Source: JANPJV01 sp031425695
GTDB taxonomy: Bacteria; Pseudomonadota; Gammaproteobacteria; Xanthomonadales; SZUA-5
Direction of reading: 5' to 3'
DNA: 64,000 nucleotides
Assembly: GCA_031425695.1 (NCBI GenBank)
Contig: JANPJV010000047.1
Location: forward strand, 1-64,000
Shown: piece by piece, positions 26,197 to 34,651 of the stretch
Numbering within the stretch: position 1 is the stretch's first letter
How the letters are laid out: every line of letters starts with the position of its first letter
Program-made: the position numbers and the translations under genes
The notes under the pieces: generated by a model
Told to the model about the DNA's origin: nothing
Seen by the model: only the letters and a program-made list of their open reading frames with translations
The model's database searches: none

Positions 26197-26772
26197 ATGC
26201 CGTCGATCACCGAGCTGCTCGGCCAATGGCGCCAGGGTGACCGCGCCGCCGAATCTGCCTTGATCGAAGCGGTGTATCCGGCGCTGCGTGAACTGTCGCG
26301 GGCACAGCTGCGGCGCAATGGCGGCGCCACCCTGCAGGCCACCGAGCTCGCCAACGAGGCTTATGAGCGGCTATTGGCGCAGAAGGCCGTCGACTGGCAG
26401 AGCCGCACGCATTTCATGGGGATTGCGGCGATCGTCATCCGCCGCGTGCTGATCGACTACCTGCGCGAGCGCTCGGCCGAAAAGCGCGGCAACCCGCGCG
26501 AGCGCATGTCGCTGCAGGACCTGCTCGAGAGCGATCACCCCGGCAACTCCGGCGGCATCGACTGGCTCGAGCTCGACCAGGCTCTCACCGAATTTGCGCG
26601 CCTCGAGCCCGACACCGCACGCGTGGTCGAGCTGCGCCTGTTCGCGGGCTTGTCGATCGAGCAGATCGCCGAGATCTGCGGCAGCTCGGTCGCCACCGTC
26701 GGCCGCCAATGGCGCTTCGCCCGCGCCTGGATCGCCTCCACCCTCGACATGCCCTGGCACGAGGCGCCGTGA
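26197..26772 (+). CDS. ECF-type RNA polymerase sigma factor (TIGR02999 type)
   Basis: A 191-residue sigma factor. Region 2 spans about 12-100 (AESALIEAVYPALRELSRAQL, ATELANEAYERLL, THFMGIAAIVIRRVLIDYLRERSA), and region 4 about 128-183 (LELDQALTEFARLEPDTARVVELRLF, GLSIEQIAEICGSSVATVGRQW). The HFMGIAA and RAxKRG-like patterns mark the TIGR02999 group, which is often encoded beside Ser/Thr kinases instead of classical anti-sigma factors. Divergent from such a kinase here. Target promoters unknown. Confidence 0.9.
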   Translation: MPSITELLGQWRQGDRAAESALIEAVYPALRELSRAQLRRNGGATLQATELANEAYERLLAQKAVDWQSRTHFMGIAAIVIRRVLIDYLRERSAEKRGNPRERMSLQDLLESDHPGNSGGIDWLELDQALTEFARLEPDTARVVELRLFAGLSIEQIAEICGSSVATVGRQWRFARAWIASTLDMPWHEAP

Positions 26773-26790
26773 GGCGGAAAGAGCAGGGTA

Positions 26791-27002
26791 AAGCGAAAGC
26801 GAAGCAAGGCAATCCACAGATTGCGCAGATGAAAACCTAAAAGTAGCGATTGAGAGCGGATTTAAGCGAAAGAGATCAGAGTGGGTCTGCGCGAGCGCGA
26901 TCCGCAACGCTTGACCCATTACATTGATCGCTTTAATCCGCCTTTAATCGCCCTTGCTCGGTTTTCATCTGCGAAATCTGTGGATGGCTTTGCTTGCGCT
27001 CT
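26791..27002. repeat. long-armed inverted repeat (CAGATGAAAA family, R4)
   Basis: Fills most of the 302-base gap between the sigma gene and hflX. Outer arms 26799-26837 and 26960-26999 are complementary (GCAGATGAAAACC against GGTTTTCATCTGC, with CAATCCACAGAT inside), and inner arms near 26848-26868 and 26927-26950 continue the pairing. A partial R2-like word (GTGGGTCTGCGC) lies in the middle. Related elements: 36213 and, degraded, 54311. Confidence 0.75.
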
Positions 27003-27074
27003 TGGCGAACGACTGCCTTTCCCCATCCATCACTGCAAATCGGCGATGCTGCAGGGCATTGATGAGGTGAAGAC

Positions 27075-28559
27075 ATGCAAGAACTAAATGAGCGACAGAA
27101 GCGCGCGGTGGTCGCGGCGGTGCAGCTGCCGGAGGCGAGTGATGCGGAGTTCGAGGCTTCGGTGAGCGAGCTCAAGCAGCTGGCCAAGACGCTCGGATTC
27201 GAGGTGGTCGGGACGTTCACCCAGAAACGCTCGAAGTTTGATTCGTTCGCCTACCTCGGCACCGGCAAGCGCGAAGAGTTGCGTCGCTTCGTGCGCAACG
27301 AGTCGGCCCCGGCGGCGGCGACGCTCGATATCGACGATGAGGATGATGAGGTCGATGACGGCATCGACGAGGGCAGTGATCCGACAAGCAATTACCCGAC
27401 GCGCGAGCAGCGCGCCGCCGCGATTGCGGCACGGCGCGAGGCGGCCGCTGAAAAGGAAGCGGCCCTGGCTCCCGCGGATGCGCTTACCCGCCGCGCCGAC
27501 CTGTTGCTGGTCGACCATGAGATTTCGCCGATGCGCGCGCGCAATCTCGAGAAGGAGATCGGCTGCGAGGTGATGGATCGGACCATGGTGATCCTCGAGA
27601 TCTTCCATCGGCATGCGCGCTCGCGGGCGGCCAAGGCGCAGGTCGAGATCGTGCGCCTGGCCTACATGGCGCCACGTTTGCGCGAGCAGGCCAAGCTGGC
27701 CGGGCCGGTGGGCCGCCAGCGGAGCGGGGTCGGCGGGCGCGGGGCGGGCGAATCTCGCGCGCAGCTCGATCGTCGCAAGATCCGTGATCGCATCGCCGAG
27801 TTGCAGAAGGAGCTTGAAACCATCGACTCTGAGCGCCTGACCCAGCGCTCACGGCGCCAGGAGCGCAGCGGCCTCGCGCGCGTGGCGCTGGTCGGCTACA
27901 CCAACGCCGGCAAGTCGACCTTGATGCGTGCGCTGACCGGCAGCGAGGTGCTGGTCGCCGACAAGTTGTTCGCCACCCTGGACACGACCGTGCGCGCACT
28001 GCATCCGGAAGGCGTGCCGCGCGTGCTGGTCAGCGATACCGTCGGCTTCATCAAGAACCTGCCGCATGGCCTGGTTGCGTCCTTCAAGTCCACCCTCGAG
28101 GAGGCGCTCGAAGCGTCCTTGCTGCTGCACGTGATCGACGCCAGCGATCCCGGCTGGGAACGGCAATTGCTCGTCACCGAGGAGGTGCTCGCAGAGATCG
28201 GCGCCAAGGAGGTGCCGCGGCTGCTGGTATTCAACAAGATCGACCAGGTGGGCGAGGGCGAACAGGCCGCTCACGAAGCGCACCTGCGGGAACGCTATCC
28301 CGGCTGCATGGTCGTCAGTGCGCGCCGTCCGGCCGACGTCGCCAGCGTGCACGCGGCACTCCTCGGATTTTTCCAGCAGAACGTGGTCGAAGCCGAGCTG
28401 TTCCTGCCATGGTCCGCACAGCAACTGCGCGGCGAGATCTTCGCCCAGTGCGAAGTGCTCGAAGAGCGCGCCGACGGCGATGGGGCCTATCTACGCGTAC
28501 GCGCCGAGCCGTTAGCGCTCGCGCGGCTGCAGGAGAAGCTGGGGGCGGACGCGCGCTGA
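27075..28559 (+). CDS. hflX: GTPase HflX with an acidic insertion
   Basis: A 494-residue ribosome-associated GTPase that splits stalled or stressed ribosomes. GAGGTGA just upstream sets the ATG. N-terminal HflX domain with GTGKREEL (62-69) and LLLVDHEISPMRARNLEK (143-160); G1 GYTNAGKS at 274-281, G3 DTVGF at 321-325, G4 NKID at 387-390. Compared with the usual length of about 430, there is an extra segment of about 65 residues (75-140): a run of Asp/Glu (DIDDEDDEVDDGIDEG) then an Ala/Arg/Glu helix. It interrupts the N-terminal domain near its predicted nucleotide site. Neighbours are unrelated; no hfq or hflKC is in the window. Confidence 0.92.
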   Translation: MQELNERQKRAVVAAVQLPEASDAEFEASVSELKQLAKTLGFEVVGTFTQKRSKFDSFAYLGTGKREELRRFVRNESAPAAATLDIDDEDDEVDDGIDEGSDPTSNYPTREQRAAAIAARREAAAEKEAALAPADALTRRADLLLVDHEISPMRARNLEKEIGCEVMDRTMVILEIFHRHARSRAAKAQVEIVRLAYMAPRLREQAKLAGPVGRQRSGVGGRGAGESRAQLDRRKIRDRIAELQKELETIDSERLTQRSRRQERSGLARVALVGYTNAGKSTLMRALTGSEVLVADKLFATLDTTVRALHPEGVPRVLVSDTVGFIKNLPHGLVASFKSTLEEALEASLLLHVIDASDPGWERQLLVTEEVLAEIGAKEVPRLLVFNKIDQVGEGEQAAHEAHLRERYPGCMVVSARRPADVASVHAALLGFFQQNVVEAELFLPWSAQQLRGEIFAQCEVLEERADGDGAYLRVRAEPLALARLQEKLGADAR

Positions 28560-28564
28560 TTGCT

Positions 28565-28640
28565 TTGGAGGGCCGCGCTCCTGCGCGGCCGCACCTTTTG
28601 GAACTCTTTAAGAGCGGCGGCGCGGGAGCGCCGCCCTCCA
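28565..28640. repeat. REP-like inverted pair (family R3)
   Basis: Units GGAGGGCCGCGCTCCTGCGC and, inverted, GGCGGCGCGGGAGCGCCGCC, each with an internal GC stem, lie directly after the hflX stop. Likely to end hflX transcription. Second member at 33395. Confidence 0.8.
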
Positions 28641-28690
28641 GTAGCCTTGGCCCGATAGACTCGCGACAGATCCCCGGCCGGAGCCTGTTC

Positions 28691-29737
28691 ATGCGCGTGC
28701 TGTTCTGCCTGCTGCTGCTCGCGGCGCCCTTCAACCCGGTGTCGGCCCAGGCCTACAAGGCGATCAAGAACTGGATCGGGGCGTGTGACAACACCCGCCA
28801 CTGCACGGCGATCGGCCTCTCGGCCGACGCGAATGAAAGCCTGGCGCAGCTGCGCCTCGAACGTGGCGGTGCGGCGGATGCGCAGATCGAGCGAATCGGG
28901 CTGCGCTTCGATCGGCAGCTCGAAGCCGGCCAAGCGCAGCTGGTCGCCGGCACTTTCAAGCTGGAGCTCGGCCCAACGCATCTCGTCCAGAGCGAGGTGA
29001 CCGAAGGTCCGGAGATCCACATCGTTGAGCCGATCGAGATCGCGTCCCTGCTCGCGGCGATGCGCAACGCGTCCGCTTTGCAGCTCATGGTTGGCGGCCT
29101 CGAGGTCGACGCGGTTTCGCTCGCCGGATCGAGTGCGGTGCTGCTCTGGATCGATGAGCAGCAGCAGCGGCTCGGCAGCGACAGTGCGCTCATCCGCCGT
29201 GGGCCAGCCAAGGCCAATGCCATCGTCCCGGCGGCTCCACGTGTCCTCGCGAACATCAAGGACGCGCGCGTGCTCGACGCGGCTGCGCTGCTCGCCATCA
29301 GCGTCCCGCTCCGCGCCGGCCTCAGCGCCGACAGCTGCGAGGAGCCCGATCCTGATATCGGCTCGCGCGACGCCGGCTGGCGCATCGACGCCGAGCACAC
29401 GCTGATCCAGCTGTTGTGCTTCAGCGGCGCTTACAACTTTGGCTCCCGCTGGTTCGTGCAGCGCGGAACTGCCCCCCCGCAGGCACTGCCCCTGCCGCTC
29501 CCCGCGCTCGACGGCAGCGGACGCATGCAGCCCACACTCGATCTCATCAACGCAGAATTCGACCCCGCCACCGGCGCGCTCACCCAATTCAGCAAGGGCC
29601 GCGGCATCGGCGACTGCGGCAACGAAGCGCGCTGGCTCTGGGACGGCAAACGCTTCCAGCTCGCCAGCTACCGCACCATGGACGACTGCCGCGGCGTGTC
29701 GTCCGACTGGTGGCCGGTGCTGTGGCGCAGCTCGTAG
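28691..29737 (+). CDS. secreted DUF1176 domain protein
   Basis: A 348-residue exported protein. Signal peptide 1-20 (MRVLFCLLLLAAPFNPVSAQ). The DUF1176 pattern is visible: KAIKNWIGACDNTRHCTAIG near the start and GIGDCGNEARWLWDGKRFQL, DDCRGVSSDWWPVLWR at the end. ATG 28691 starts right before the signal; the longer frame overlapping hflX is rejected. DUF1176 proteins are periplasmic and of unknown role. The variant repeat at 29743 follows the stop. Confidence 0.85.
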   Translation: MRVLFCLLLLAAPFNPVSAQAYKAIKNWIGACDNTRHCTAIGLSADANESLAQLRLERGGAADAQIERIGLRFDRQLEAGQAQLVAGTFKLELGPTHLVQSEVTEGPEIHIVEPIEIASLLAAMRNASALQLMVGGLEVDAVSLAGSSAVLLWIDEQQQRLGSDSALIRRGPAKANAIVPAAPRVLANIKDARVLDAAALLAISVPLRAGLSADSCEEPDPDIGSRDAGWRIDAEHTLIQLLCFSGAYNFGSRWFVQRGTAPPQALPLPLPALDGSGRMQPTLDLINAEFDPATGALTQFSKGRGIGDCGNEARWLWDGKRFQLASYRTMDDCRGVSSDWWPVLWRSS

Positions 29738-29742
29738 CTTCC

Positions 29743-29813
29743 GTGGGTCCGGACCTCGTCCGGACGCTTGACTTGGGTCGAAGGAAAAGCGTTCGGACAA
29801 GGTCCGAACCCAC
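29743..29813. repeat. REP-like inverted pair (variant of family R2)
   Basis: GTGGGTCCGGACCTCGTCCG and, inverted, CGGACAAGGTCCGAACCCAC, separated by about 20 bases. Each unit has a GTCCGGAC internal dyad. Same layout and outer word (GTGGGTC...GACGCTT) as R2 but a different hairpin core. Lies six bases after the DUF1176 gene stop. Confidence 0.75.
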
Positions 29814-29918
29814 AGAGCTGCCCCGCCAGCGCACACTGCGACACCCGTCACTGCACCTGGCCGTTCACGAGATCGTCATGGTCGTATCATTTGGTGACAT
29901 CTTCTTTCGGCGCGACCC

Positions 29919-31736
29919 ATGCTGCGACTCAGAACGCAATCCGCCCTGGTGCCGCGGCGCCGGCTTCAGCTTGCCCTTCGGCGCTGGTTCGTTGCCGCGT
30001 GGTTGTTGCTCCCGCTCGCGGCGGCGGCGCAGAGCGGCCGGTTGTTCGTGGATGGTTTCGACGAGGGCGTGCAGCCGGAGACGGACGCGGCGGCGGCGCG
30101 CTTCCTGGACCAGGCAACCTATGGCGGGCGGGTGCAGGACATCGATCGCCTGCGCCTGCTCGGTTACCAGGCGTGGCTCAACGAGCAATTTGCCGCCGCA
30201 ACCTCGCTCGAGAAACCTTATCTCGACTACGTGAGCGGCACACTAGGACAGGGTGTCTACCAGGCGCAGCGCCAGGAGGTTTGGTTCATTCACAGCGCGC
30301 AGCTGATGAATCCGAGCAACCCGCTGCTGACGCACAATGATCAGCTGCGCCAGCGCATGGCGTTTGCGCTCTCGCAGATCCTGGTGGTGTCTGAGCAAAA
30401 CGCCAGCCTGCTGTTCCAGCCGTGGGCGCTGGCGGACTACTACGACACGCTCGCGCGGCACTCGTTCGGCAATTATCGCGACCTGCTCGAGGCGGTGACA
30501 CTGCACCCGGCGATGGGACAGTTCCTGTCGATGCTCGGCAACCGCAAGAGCAATCCAGCGCTCAACATCCGGCCGGATGAGAACTATGCGCGCGAGATCC
30601 TGCAGCTGTTCTCGATCGGCCTCGACCAGCTCAATCTCGATGGCACGCCGGTGCTGTCTGGCGGCAACCGCGTCCCGACCTACACCCAGGACCAGGTGCG
30701 CGGTTTCGCGCATGTGTTTACCGGCTGGAACTTCATCAACTGCACGGTCGCGTCGTTCGACGACTGCGCCCCGGGCAATCCGTACGAGCCTGAGTGGTAC
30801 ACGCCGATGGTCCCGCTGGAGACTTTCCACGACAACACCACGAACAAGCAGCTGCTCGCGTACCCCGGAGTCGCGCTCTCCAACGGCATCCTGGTCGCTG
30901 GCGGCGACGCGGCTACCGAGCTCGATGCGGCGCTCGACAACGTCTTTAACCACCCGAACGTCGGCCCGTTCATTTCGCGCCAGCTGATCCAGCGCCTGGT
31001 TACCAGCAACCCGTCGCCGGCCTATGTCGCGCGCGTTGCCGGGGTGTTCAACAACAATGGTGCCGGCGTGCGGGGCGACCTGAAAGCCGTGGCGCGCGCG
31101 ATCCTGCTGGACAACGAGGCGCGCTTTGGCCACAAGACGGCCCCGACCACCTTCGGCAAGCTGCGCGAGCCGATCACGCGACTGGTGCGCCTGTGGCGCG
31201 TCGCCCCTGGGGCTTCAGTGAACGGCCGGGTGTTCCGCTATTCGCATGTCCAGGACCAGTTCAATCAACGCCCGCTGGCAGCGCCGTCGGTGTTCAACTT
31301 TTACCGGCCGAATTTCGCCCAGCCAGGCCCGATCCGCGACGCGGGCCTGGTCTCGCCGGAGTTCCAGATCGCCACCGACACGCAACTGGTGACCGCCCCG
31401 AACTACCTCGGCTGGCGCACCGCGCTGTTCTATGTCGGCAGCCGCTACAGCGTGGTCTGGGAAAACAACCTGCCGGTGCCGGAAGAAACCCTGATGGATT
31501 ACACCGCGTTGAAGACGCTCGCCGCCAATCCGCCGGCGCTGGTCGACCACCTCAACCTGACCATGATGGCCGGGAGCATGAGCGACTTCATGCGCAGCCT
31601 TTTGATCACGCGCTTGAACGGCACGCCGCCGGATTCGATCCCCGGCCAGCCGAGCGGACAGGATGTCCCGCTGTGGCGAGTGCAGCAGGCGCTCTACCTG
31701 ATCGTCAATTCCCCCGAATTCAATATCCAGAAGTAG
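29919..31736 (+). CDS. DUF1800 family exported protein
   Basis: A 605-residue protein with an N-terminal positively charged stretch and signal/anchor (22-38, WFVAAWLLLPLAAAAQ). DUF1800 features: ARFLDQATYGG, LRQRMAFALSQILVVSE, NIRPDENYAREILQLFSIGL, QDQVRGFAHVFTGW. Such proteins are typically encoded just before DUF1501 partners, as here, and are thought to act outside the cytoplasm; role unknown. The pair is separated by a MITE-like element instead of the usual short gap. Confidence 0.9.
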   Translation: MLRLRTQSALVPRRRLQLALRRWFVAAWLLLPLAAAAQSGRLFVDGFDEGVQPETDAAAARFLDQATYGGRVQDIDRLRLLGYQAWLNEQFAAATSLEKPYLDYVSGTLGQGVYQAQRQEVWFIHSAQLMNPSNPLLTHNDQLRQRMAFALSQILVVSEQNASLLFQPWALADYYDTLARHSFGNYRDLLEAVTLHPAMGQFLSMLGNRKSNPALNIRPDENYAREILQLFSIGLDQLNLDGTPVLSGGNRVPTYTQDQVRGFAHVFTGWNFINCTVASFDDCAPGNPYEPEWYTPMVPLETFHDNTTNKQLLAYPGVALSNGILVAGGDAATELDAALDNVFNHPNVGPFISRQLIQRLVTSNPSPAYVARVAGVFNNNGAGVRGDLKAVARAILLDNEARFGHKTAPTTFGKLREPITRLVRLWRVAPGASVNGRVFRYSHVQDQFNQRPLAAPSVFNFYRPNFAQPGPIRDAGLVSPEFQIATDTQLVTAPNYLGWRTALFYVGSRYSVVWENNLPVPEETLMDYTALKTLAANPPALVDHLNLTMMAGSMSDFMRSLLITRLNGTPPDSIPGQPSGQDVPLWRVQQALYLIVNSPEFNIQK

Positions 31737-31747
31737 GCCGAGCCATG

Positions 31748-31988
31748 ATCCTAGAAACCCCATTTGACCGCTATTTCGCGACCCATAAAACCATGATTCT
31801 TTTAACTTTCTCGCGATTGGACCGGCGCACCCGTCGGTGACTACCGCTACGGGGCCGATTGTACGGTTCTGGCGGCCCATGGCTGCGTTGCAACTCGTCG
31901 GAATAGAAGAGCTATTCCTCCTCGTTGCGCCTTGCCCTGCACCCCCATAACCGCACACTCCACCCCGTCCAACTGAGGTTTCTAGGAT
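31748..31988. mobile_element. MITE-like element, copy 1
   Basis: About 240 bases bounded by terminal inverted repeats of about 19 bases with few mismatches: ATCCTAGAAACCCCATTTG at 31748-31766 and its near-complement at 31970-31988. The core contains GCTGCGTTGC and ATAGAAGAGCTATTCCTCCT, also found in copy 2 at 41887. No coding capacity. It lies between DUF1800 and DUF1501 genes, and its right end carries GAGG eight bases before the DUF1501 ATG. Confidence 0.7.
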
Positions 31989-33390
31989 GAACTTCGATCG
32001 TCGCAAGTTCCTGCGTCGCTCCATCTCGAGCGCCCTCGGCGGGGTCGCCGCCTTCAGCGCCTTCGGCAACATGCAGCTGATGGCCGCGGCCGCCAGCAAG
32101 GGTGGAGTTCCGGGCCCCTATCGCGCGTTGGTGTGCGTCTTTCTCGAAGGCGGCAATGATTCCTTCAACACCATCGTGCCGCATGACGCCGCCCATTACT
32201 CGACCTACCAGTCGTCGCGTCCGGCAATGGCGCTCAACCAGGCGCAGGTAGCCGCGCTCGGGCTCACCCCGCAGCCGGTCCAATCGGGACTGCCCGGGGG
32301 CCCGCCCAGCGATGGCGCGAGCTACGGCCTGCACCCCTCGATGCCTGCGTTGCGAACCCTGTTCAATAACCAGAACGCCGCGATCATCGCCAACGTCGGC
32401 ACGCTCATGGGGCCGATCACGCAGGCGCAATACCTCGGCGGCGTGCATCCGCGTCCGCCACAACTGTTCTCGCACAACGACCAGGCCAACTTCTGGCAGA
32501 CCTCGCGCCCGGACAACGCGACCGCGAATGGCTGGGGCGGACGCATTGCCGACCTGCTGTTCGCGTCGAATACCAACCAGCAGCTGCCGATGACCATCTC
32601 GCTCGCCGGGCAGAACCTGTTCCAGCGCGGGGGCGCCATCGACCAGTACGTAATGAACCCGTATGGCGTCGAGACCATTTCCTACCTCGACGACTACCAG
32701 AACGAGCTCGGCATCTCGACCTTCAACGCGCTGATGGCGCAGAACGTCCAGACGCACCTGTTCGAGAAGGCGTATGCGACGGCCACGCGCCGCTCCATCG
32801 CGACCTACGAGATGCTCGATACCGCGCTTTCGACCCCGCCGACCTGGACCACGGCGTTCCCGAACAATTTCGTCGGACAGCAATTGCGGCAGGTCGCCAA
32901 CCTGATCAATGCGCGCAGCACGCTCGACATGCAGCGGCAGATCTTCTTCGTCAGCGCGCGGAACTACGACACCCACAGCGCGCAACTGGCCACCCACGCC
33001 GACATCCTGGCAACGCTGTCGCAGGCCTTGAATGCGTTCTACGCCGCGACCGTGCAGATGGGCATTGCGAACGAGGTCACGGCGTTCACAGCGTCCGATT
33101 TTGGCCGCACCATCTCGACCAATCTCACCGGCACCGATCACGGCTGGGGTGGCCATCATTTCGTCATCGGCGGCGCCGTTCGCGGTGGCCGCTTCTACGG
33201 TCAGATGCCGTCCCTGCTGCAGAACAACAACCCGAACGATGCCGGCTACGGCCAGGTCATCCCGACTACGGGTGTCGATCCATACGCGGCGACGCTCGCG
33301 TCATGGTTCGGCGTTTCGCAGAGCGGGATCAACGACATCTTCCCGAACCTCGGGCTCTATCCGAGCGCGAATTTGGGCTTCATGGCGTAG
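31987..33390 (+). CDS. DUF1501 family protein (Tat exported)
   Basis: A 467-residue protein starting MNFDRRKFLRRSISSALGG, a twin-arginine signal (RRKFLRR) with hydrophobic stretch to about 36. The body shows DUF1501 marks: ALVCVFLEGGNDSFNTIVPHD, NYDTHSAQLATHADIL, VTAFTASDFGRTISTN and GTDHGWGGHHFVIGGAVRGG, a sulfatase/phosphatase-like layout. Partner of the DUF1800 protein. Its ribosome-binding site comes from the end of the MITE-like element. Confidence 0.92.
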   Translation: MNFDRRKFLRRSISSALGGVAAFSAFGNMQLMAAAASKGGVPGPYRALVCVFLEGGNDSFNTIVPHDAAHYSTYQSSRPAMALNQAQVAALGLTPQPVQSGLPGGPPSDGASYGLHPSMPALRTLFNNQNAAIIANVGTLMGPITQAQYLGGVHPRPPQLFSHNDQANFWQTSRPDNATANGWGGRIADLLFASNTNQQLPMTISLAGQNLFQRGGAIDQYVMNPYGVETISYLDDYQNELGISTFNALMAQNVQTHLFEKAYATATRRSIATYEMLDTALSTPPTWTTAFPNNFVGQQLRQVANLINARSTLDMQRQIFFVSARNYDTHSAQLATHADILATLSQALNAFYAATVQMGIANEVTAFTASDFGRTISTNLTGTDHGWGGHHFVIGGAVRGGRFYGQMPSLLQNNNPNDAGYGQVIPTTGVDPYAATLASWFGVSQSGINDIFPNLGLYPSANLGFMA

Positions 33391-33394
33391 GCTT

Positions 33395-33470
33395 TTGGAG
33401 GGCGGCGCTCCCGCGCCGCCGCCTTTATGAGAAACGCTCAGAGCGGCCGCGCAGGAGCGCGACCCTCCAA
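33395..33470. repeat. REP-like inverted pair (family R3)
   Basis: GGAGGGCGGCGCTCCCGCGC forward and GCGCAGGAGCGCGACCCTCC inverted, between the convergent DUF1501 and DUF937 genes. The two arms use the two variants also seen in the member at 28565. Confidence 0.8.
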
Positions 33471-33477
33471 AGCTCGC

Positions 33478-34146
33478 TCAACGCCGTATCGCGCCCCACA
33501 TGCTGAGCAATCCGGCTCCGTGGCGCAGCAGGTCCTGGGCGTCGACATCGCCATCACCGTCGCCATCGAGCACGCGCTTCAGCATGTTCTGCAGGCCGCT
33601 GCCGGCGCCGTTCGCCATGCGCCCGGTGTCCTGCCCGATGACGTCCCGCAAGCCACCGGAGTCGAGCCCGCGTTGCTGGGTGGTGCGTCCGAGCGCGCCC
33701 ATCAGCAGCGGCGCCAGCATCGCCAGCAATTGTCCGGCAGAGCCGAGGTTCAAGCCGGAGGCGCGCGCCACGCCCGCTTCCGCGCGCGGCCGCTGGCCAC
33801 CGAAAATGTGTCCCAGAATCTTGCGACCGGTCTCCAGCGGAGAACCTTGCGCGTCGCCGCTACCGAAGCCGCTCGGGTTTCCGCGCTCGGCCGCCTCGCC
33901 GCCGCGACCGAGCAGCCCGCCGAGCAGGCCATCGAGATCGATGCCTTGATGATCATCATTGAGCGCGCGATGAAGCTCCTGCGCGCCGCGTGGATCCTGC
34001 GCGTTGCGCTGCATCGCGCCCATCAGCAGCGGCAGTGCGGCCTGGATCGCGCTCCGGGTCTGCTGTGGCGTCGCGCCCAGCTGCCCGGCCATGCGCTGGA
34101 TGGTCGACGGGTCCAGCTGTCCGAGCATGGTTTCGAGTGCGCTCAT
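33478..34146 (-). CDS. DUF937 domain protein
   Basis: A 222-residue protein rich in Gly, Leu and Met, starting MSALETMLGQLDPSTIQRMA. DUF937 pattern: QTRSAIQAALPLLMGAMQRN, repeated later as LLAMLAPLLMGALGRTTQQRG. A calcium-like loop DGDGDGDVDAQDLL lies near the C-terminus and resembles a dockerin/EF-type loop. GGAG before ATG 34146 supports the start; longer frames are rejected. Function unknown. Confidence 0.8.
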   Translation of the reverse strand: MSALETMLGQLDPSTIQRMAGQLGATPQQTRSAIQAALPLLMGAMQRNAQDPRGAQELHRALNDDHQGIDLDGLLGGLLGRGGEAAERGNPSGFGSGDAQGSPLETGRKILGHIFGGQRPRAEAGVARASGLNLGSAGQLLAMLAPLLMGALGRTTQQRGLDSGGLRDVIGQDTGRMANGAGSGLQNMLKRVLDGDGDGDVDAQDLLRHGAGLLSMWGAIRR

Positions 34147-34215
34147 GGGGATACTCCGGGGAAGGGAGTACATCTTCGCAATGGCTGGAGCATGGGAAGA
34201 TGAAAACCAACTGTG

Positions 34216-34265
34216 GGAGCGGCCGTGCCGCAGTGGGAGGGCGCCGCTAGCGCGGCATGCCGCGC
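34216..34265. repeat. palindromic GC-rich intergenic repeat
   Basis: Words GTGGGAGCGGCCGTGCCGC and GTGGGAGGGCGCCGC are followed by the perfect 16-bp palindrome GCGCGGCATGCCGCGC at 34250-34265. The identical palindrome recurs at 41987-42002 inside MITE copy 2. Part of the 505-base gap 34147-34651, which also holds a gene remnant and an R1 pair. Confidence 0.6.
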
Positions 34266-34312
34266 GACCACCCGAACGCCCGTGAGCTGTATTCAAGGGC
34301 CAAAGCTACTAG

Positions 34313-34426
34313 CGGGGGTGTAGCCCGAAGCACCGCACGCACCACGACCCGGCGCTGATGAGCCACAAGAACTTCAACATCACCTATCCGATCGGGGATT
34401 TGTTGTTTGGGACGTGGAAGTCGTGA
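34313..34426 (+). pseudogene. 3' remnant of a sterol desaturase/fatty acid hydroxylase gene
   Basis: A 37-codon stretch ending in TGA at 34424-34426 translates to a tail with KHRTHHDPALMSHKNFNIT followed by YPIGDLLFGTWKS. The HxxHH motif and the NFN...P..D.LFGT ending match the C-terminus of membrane di-iron fatty acid hydroxylases. In-frame stops lie just upstream (34310-34312 and 34283-34285) and no N-terminal part or start exists, so only a fossil is left. It is bounded by the GC-rich palindromic repeat and an R1 pair, suggesting loss by rearrangement between repeats. Confidence 0.65.
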
Positions 34427-34431
34427 AGGCA

Positions 34432-34541
34432 CGGCTCTCACGTAGGTCATGTTGCCCGCGAACGCGGGCTACTTGCCGCTGTTGATTCGCAAAGAACCGT
34501 CAAGTAGCCCGCTGCGCGGGCAACATGACCTACGAGAGCCG
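34432..34541. repeat. REP-like inverted pair (family R1)
   Basis: CGTAGGTCATGTTGCCCGCG starting near 34440 and the inverted partner GCGGGCAACATGACCTACG, with flanking GGCTCTCA/GAGAGCC extending the pairing. Each unit has the CCCGC-GCGGG hairpin. Confidence 0.8.
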
Positions 34542-34651
34542 CGCGAAATTGCACATGAAAGGGCCGCCGCGAGTACCGCCCCCGGGCCGCCCGAGCAAGA
34601 GGCCTGCGTCGTGCCGCGTACCTGGCCGGGGAAAGCCGCGTCCCAAAGGCG

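Noticed and set aside
24123..26240. Long plus-strand open frame across the TPR kinase (705 residues)
   Set aside because: Antisense shadow in GC-rich DNA; kinase motifs are clear on the minus strand.
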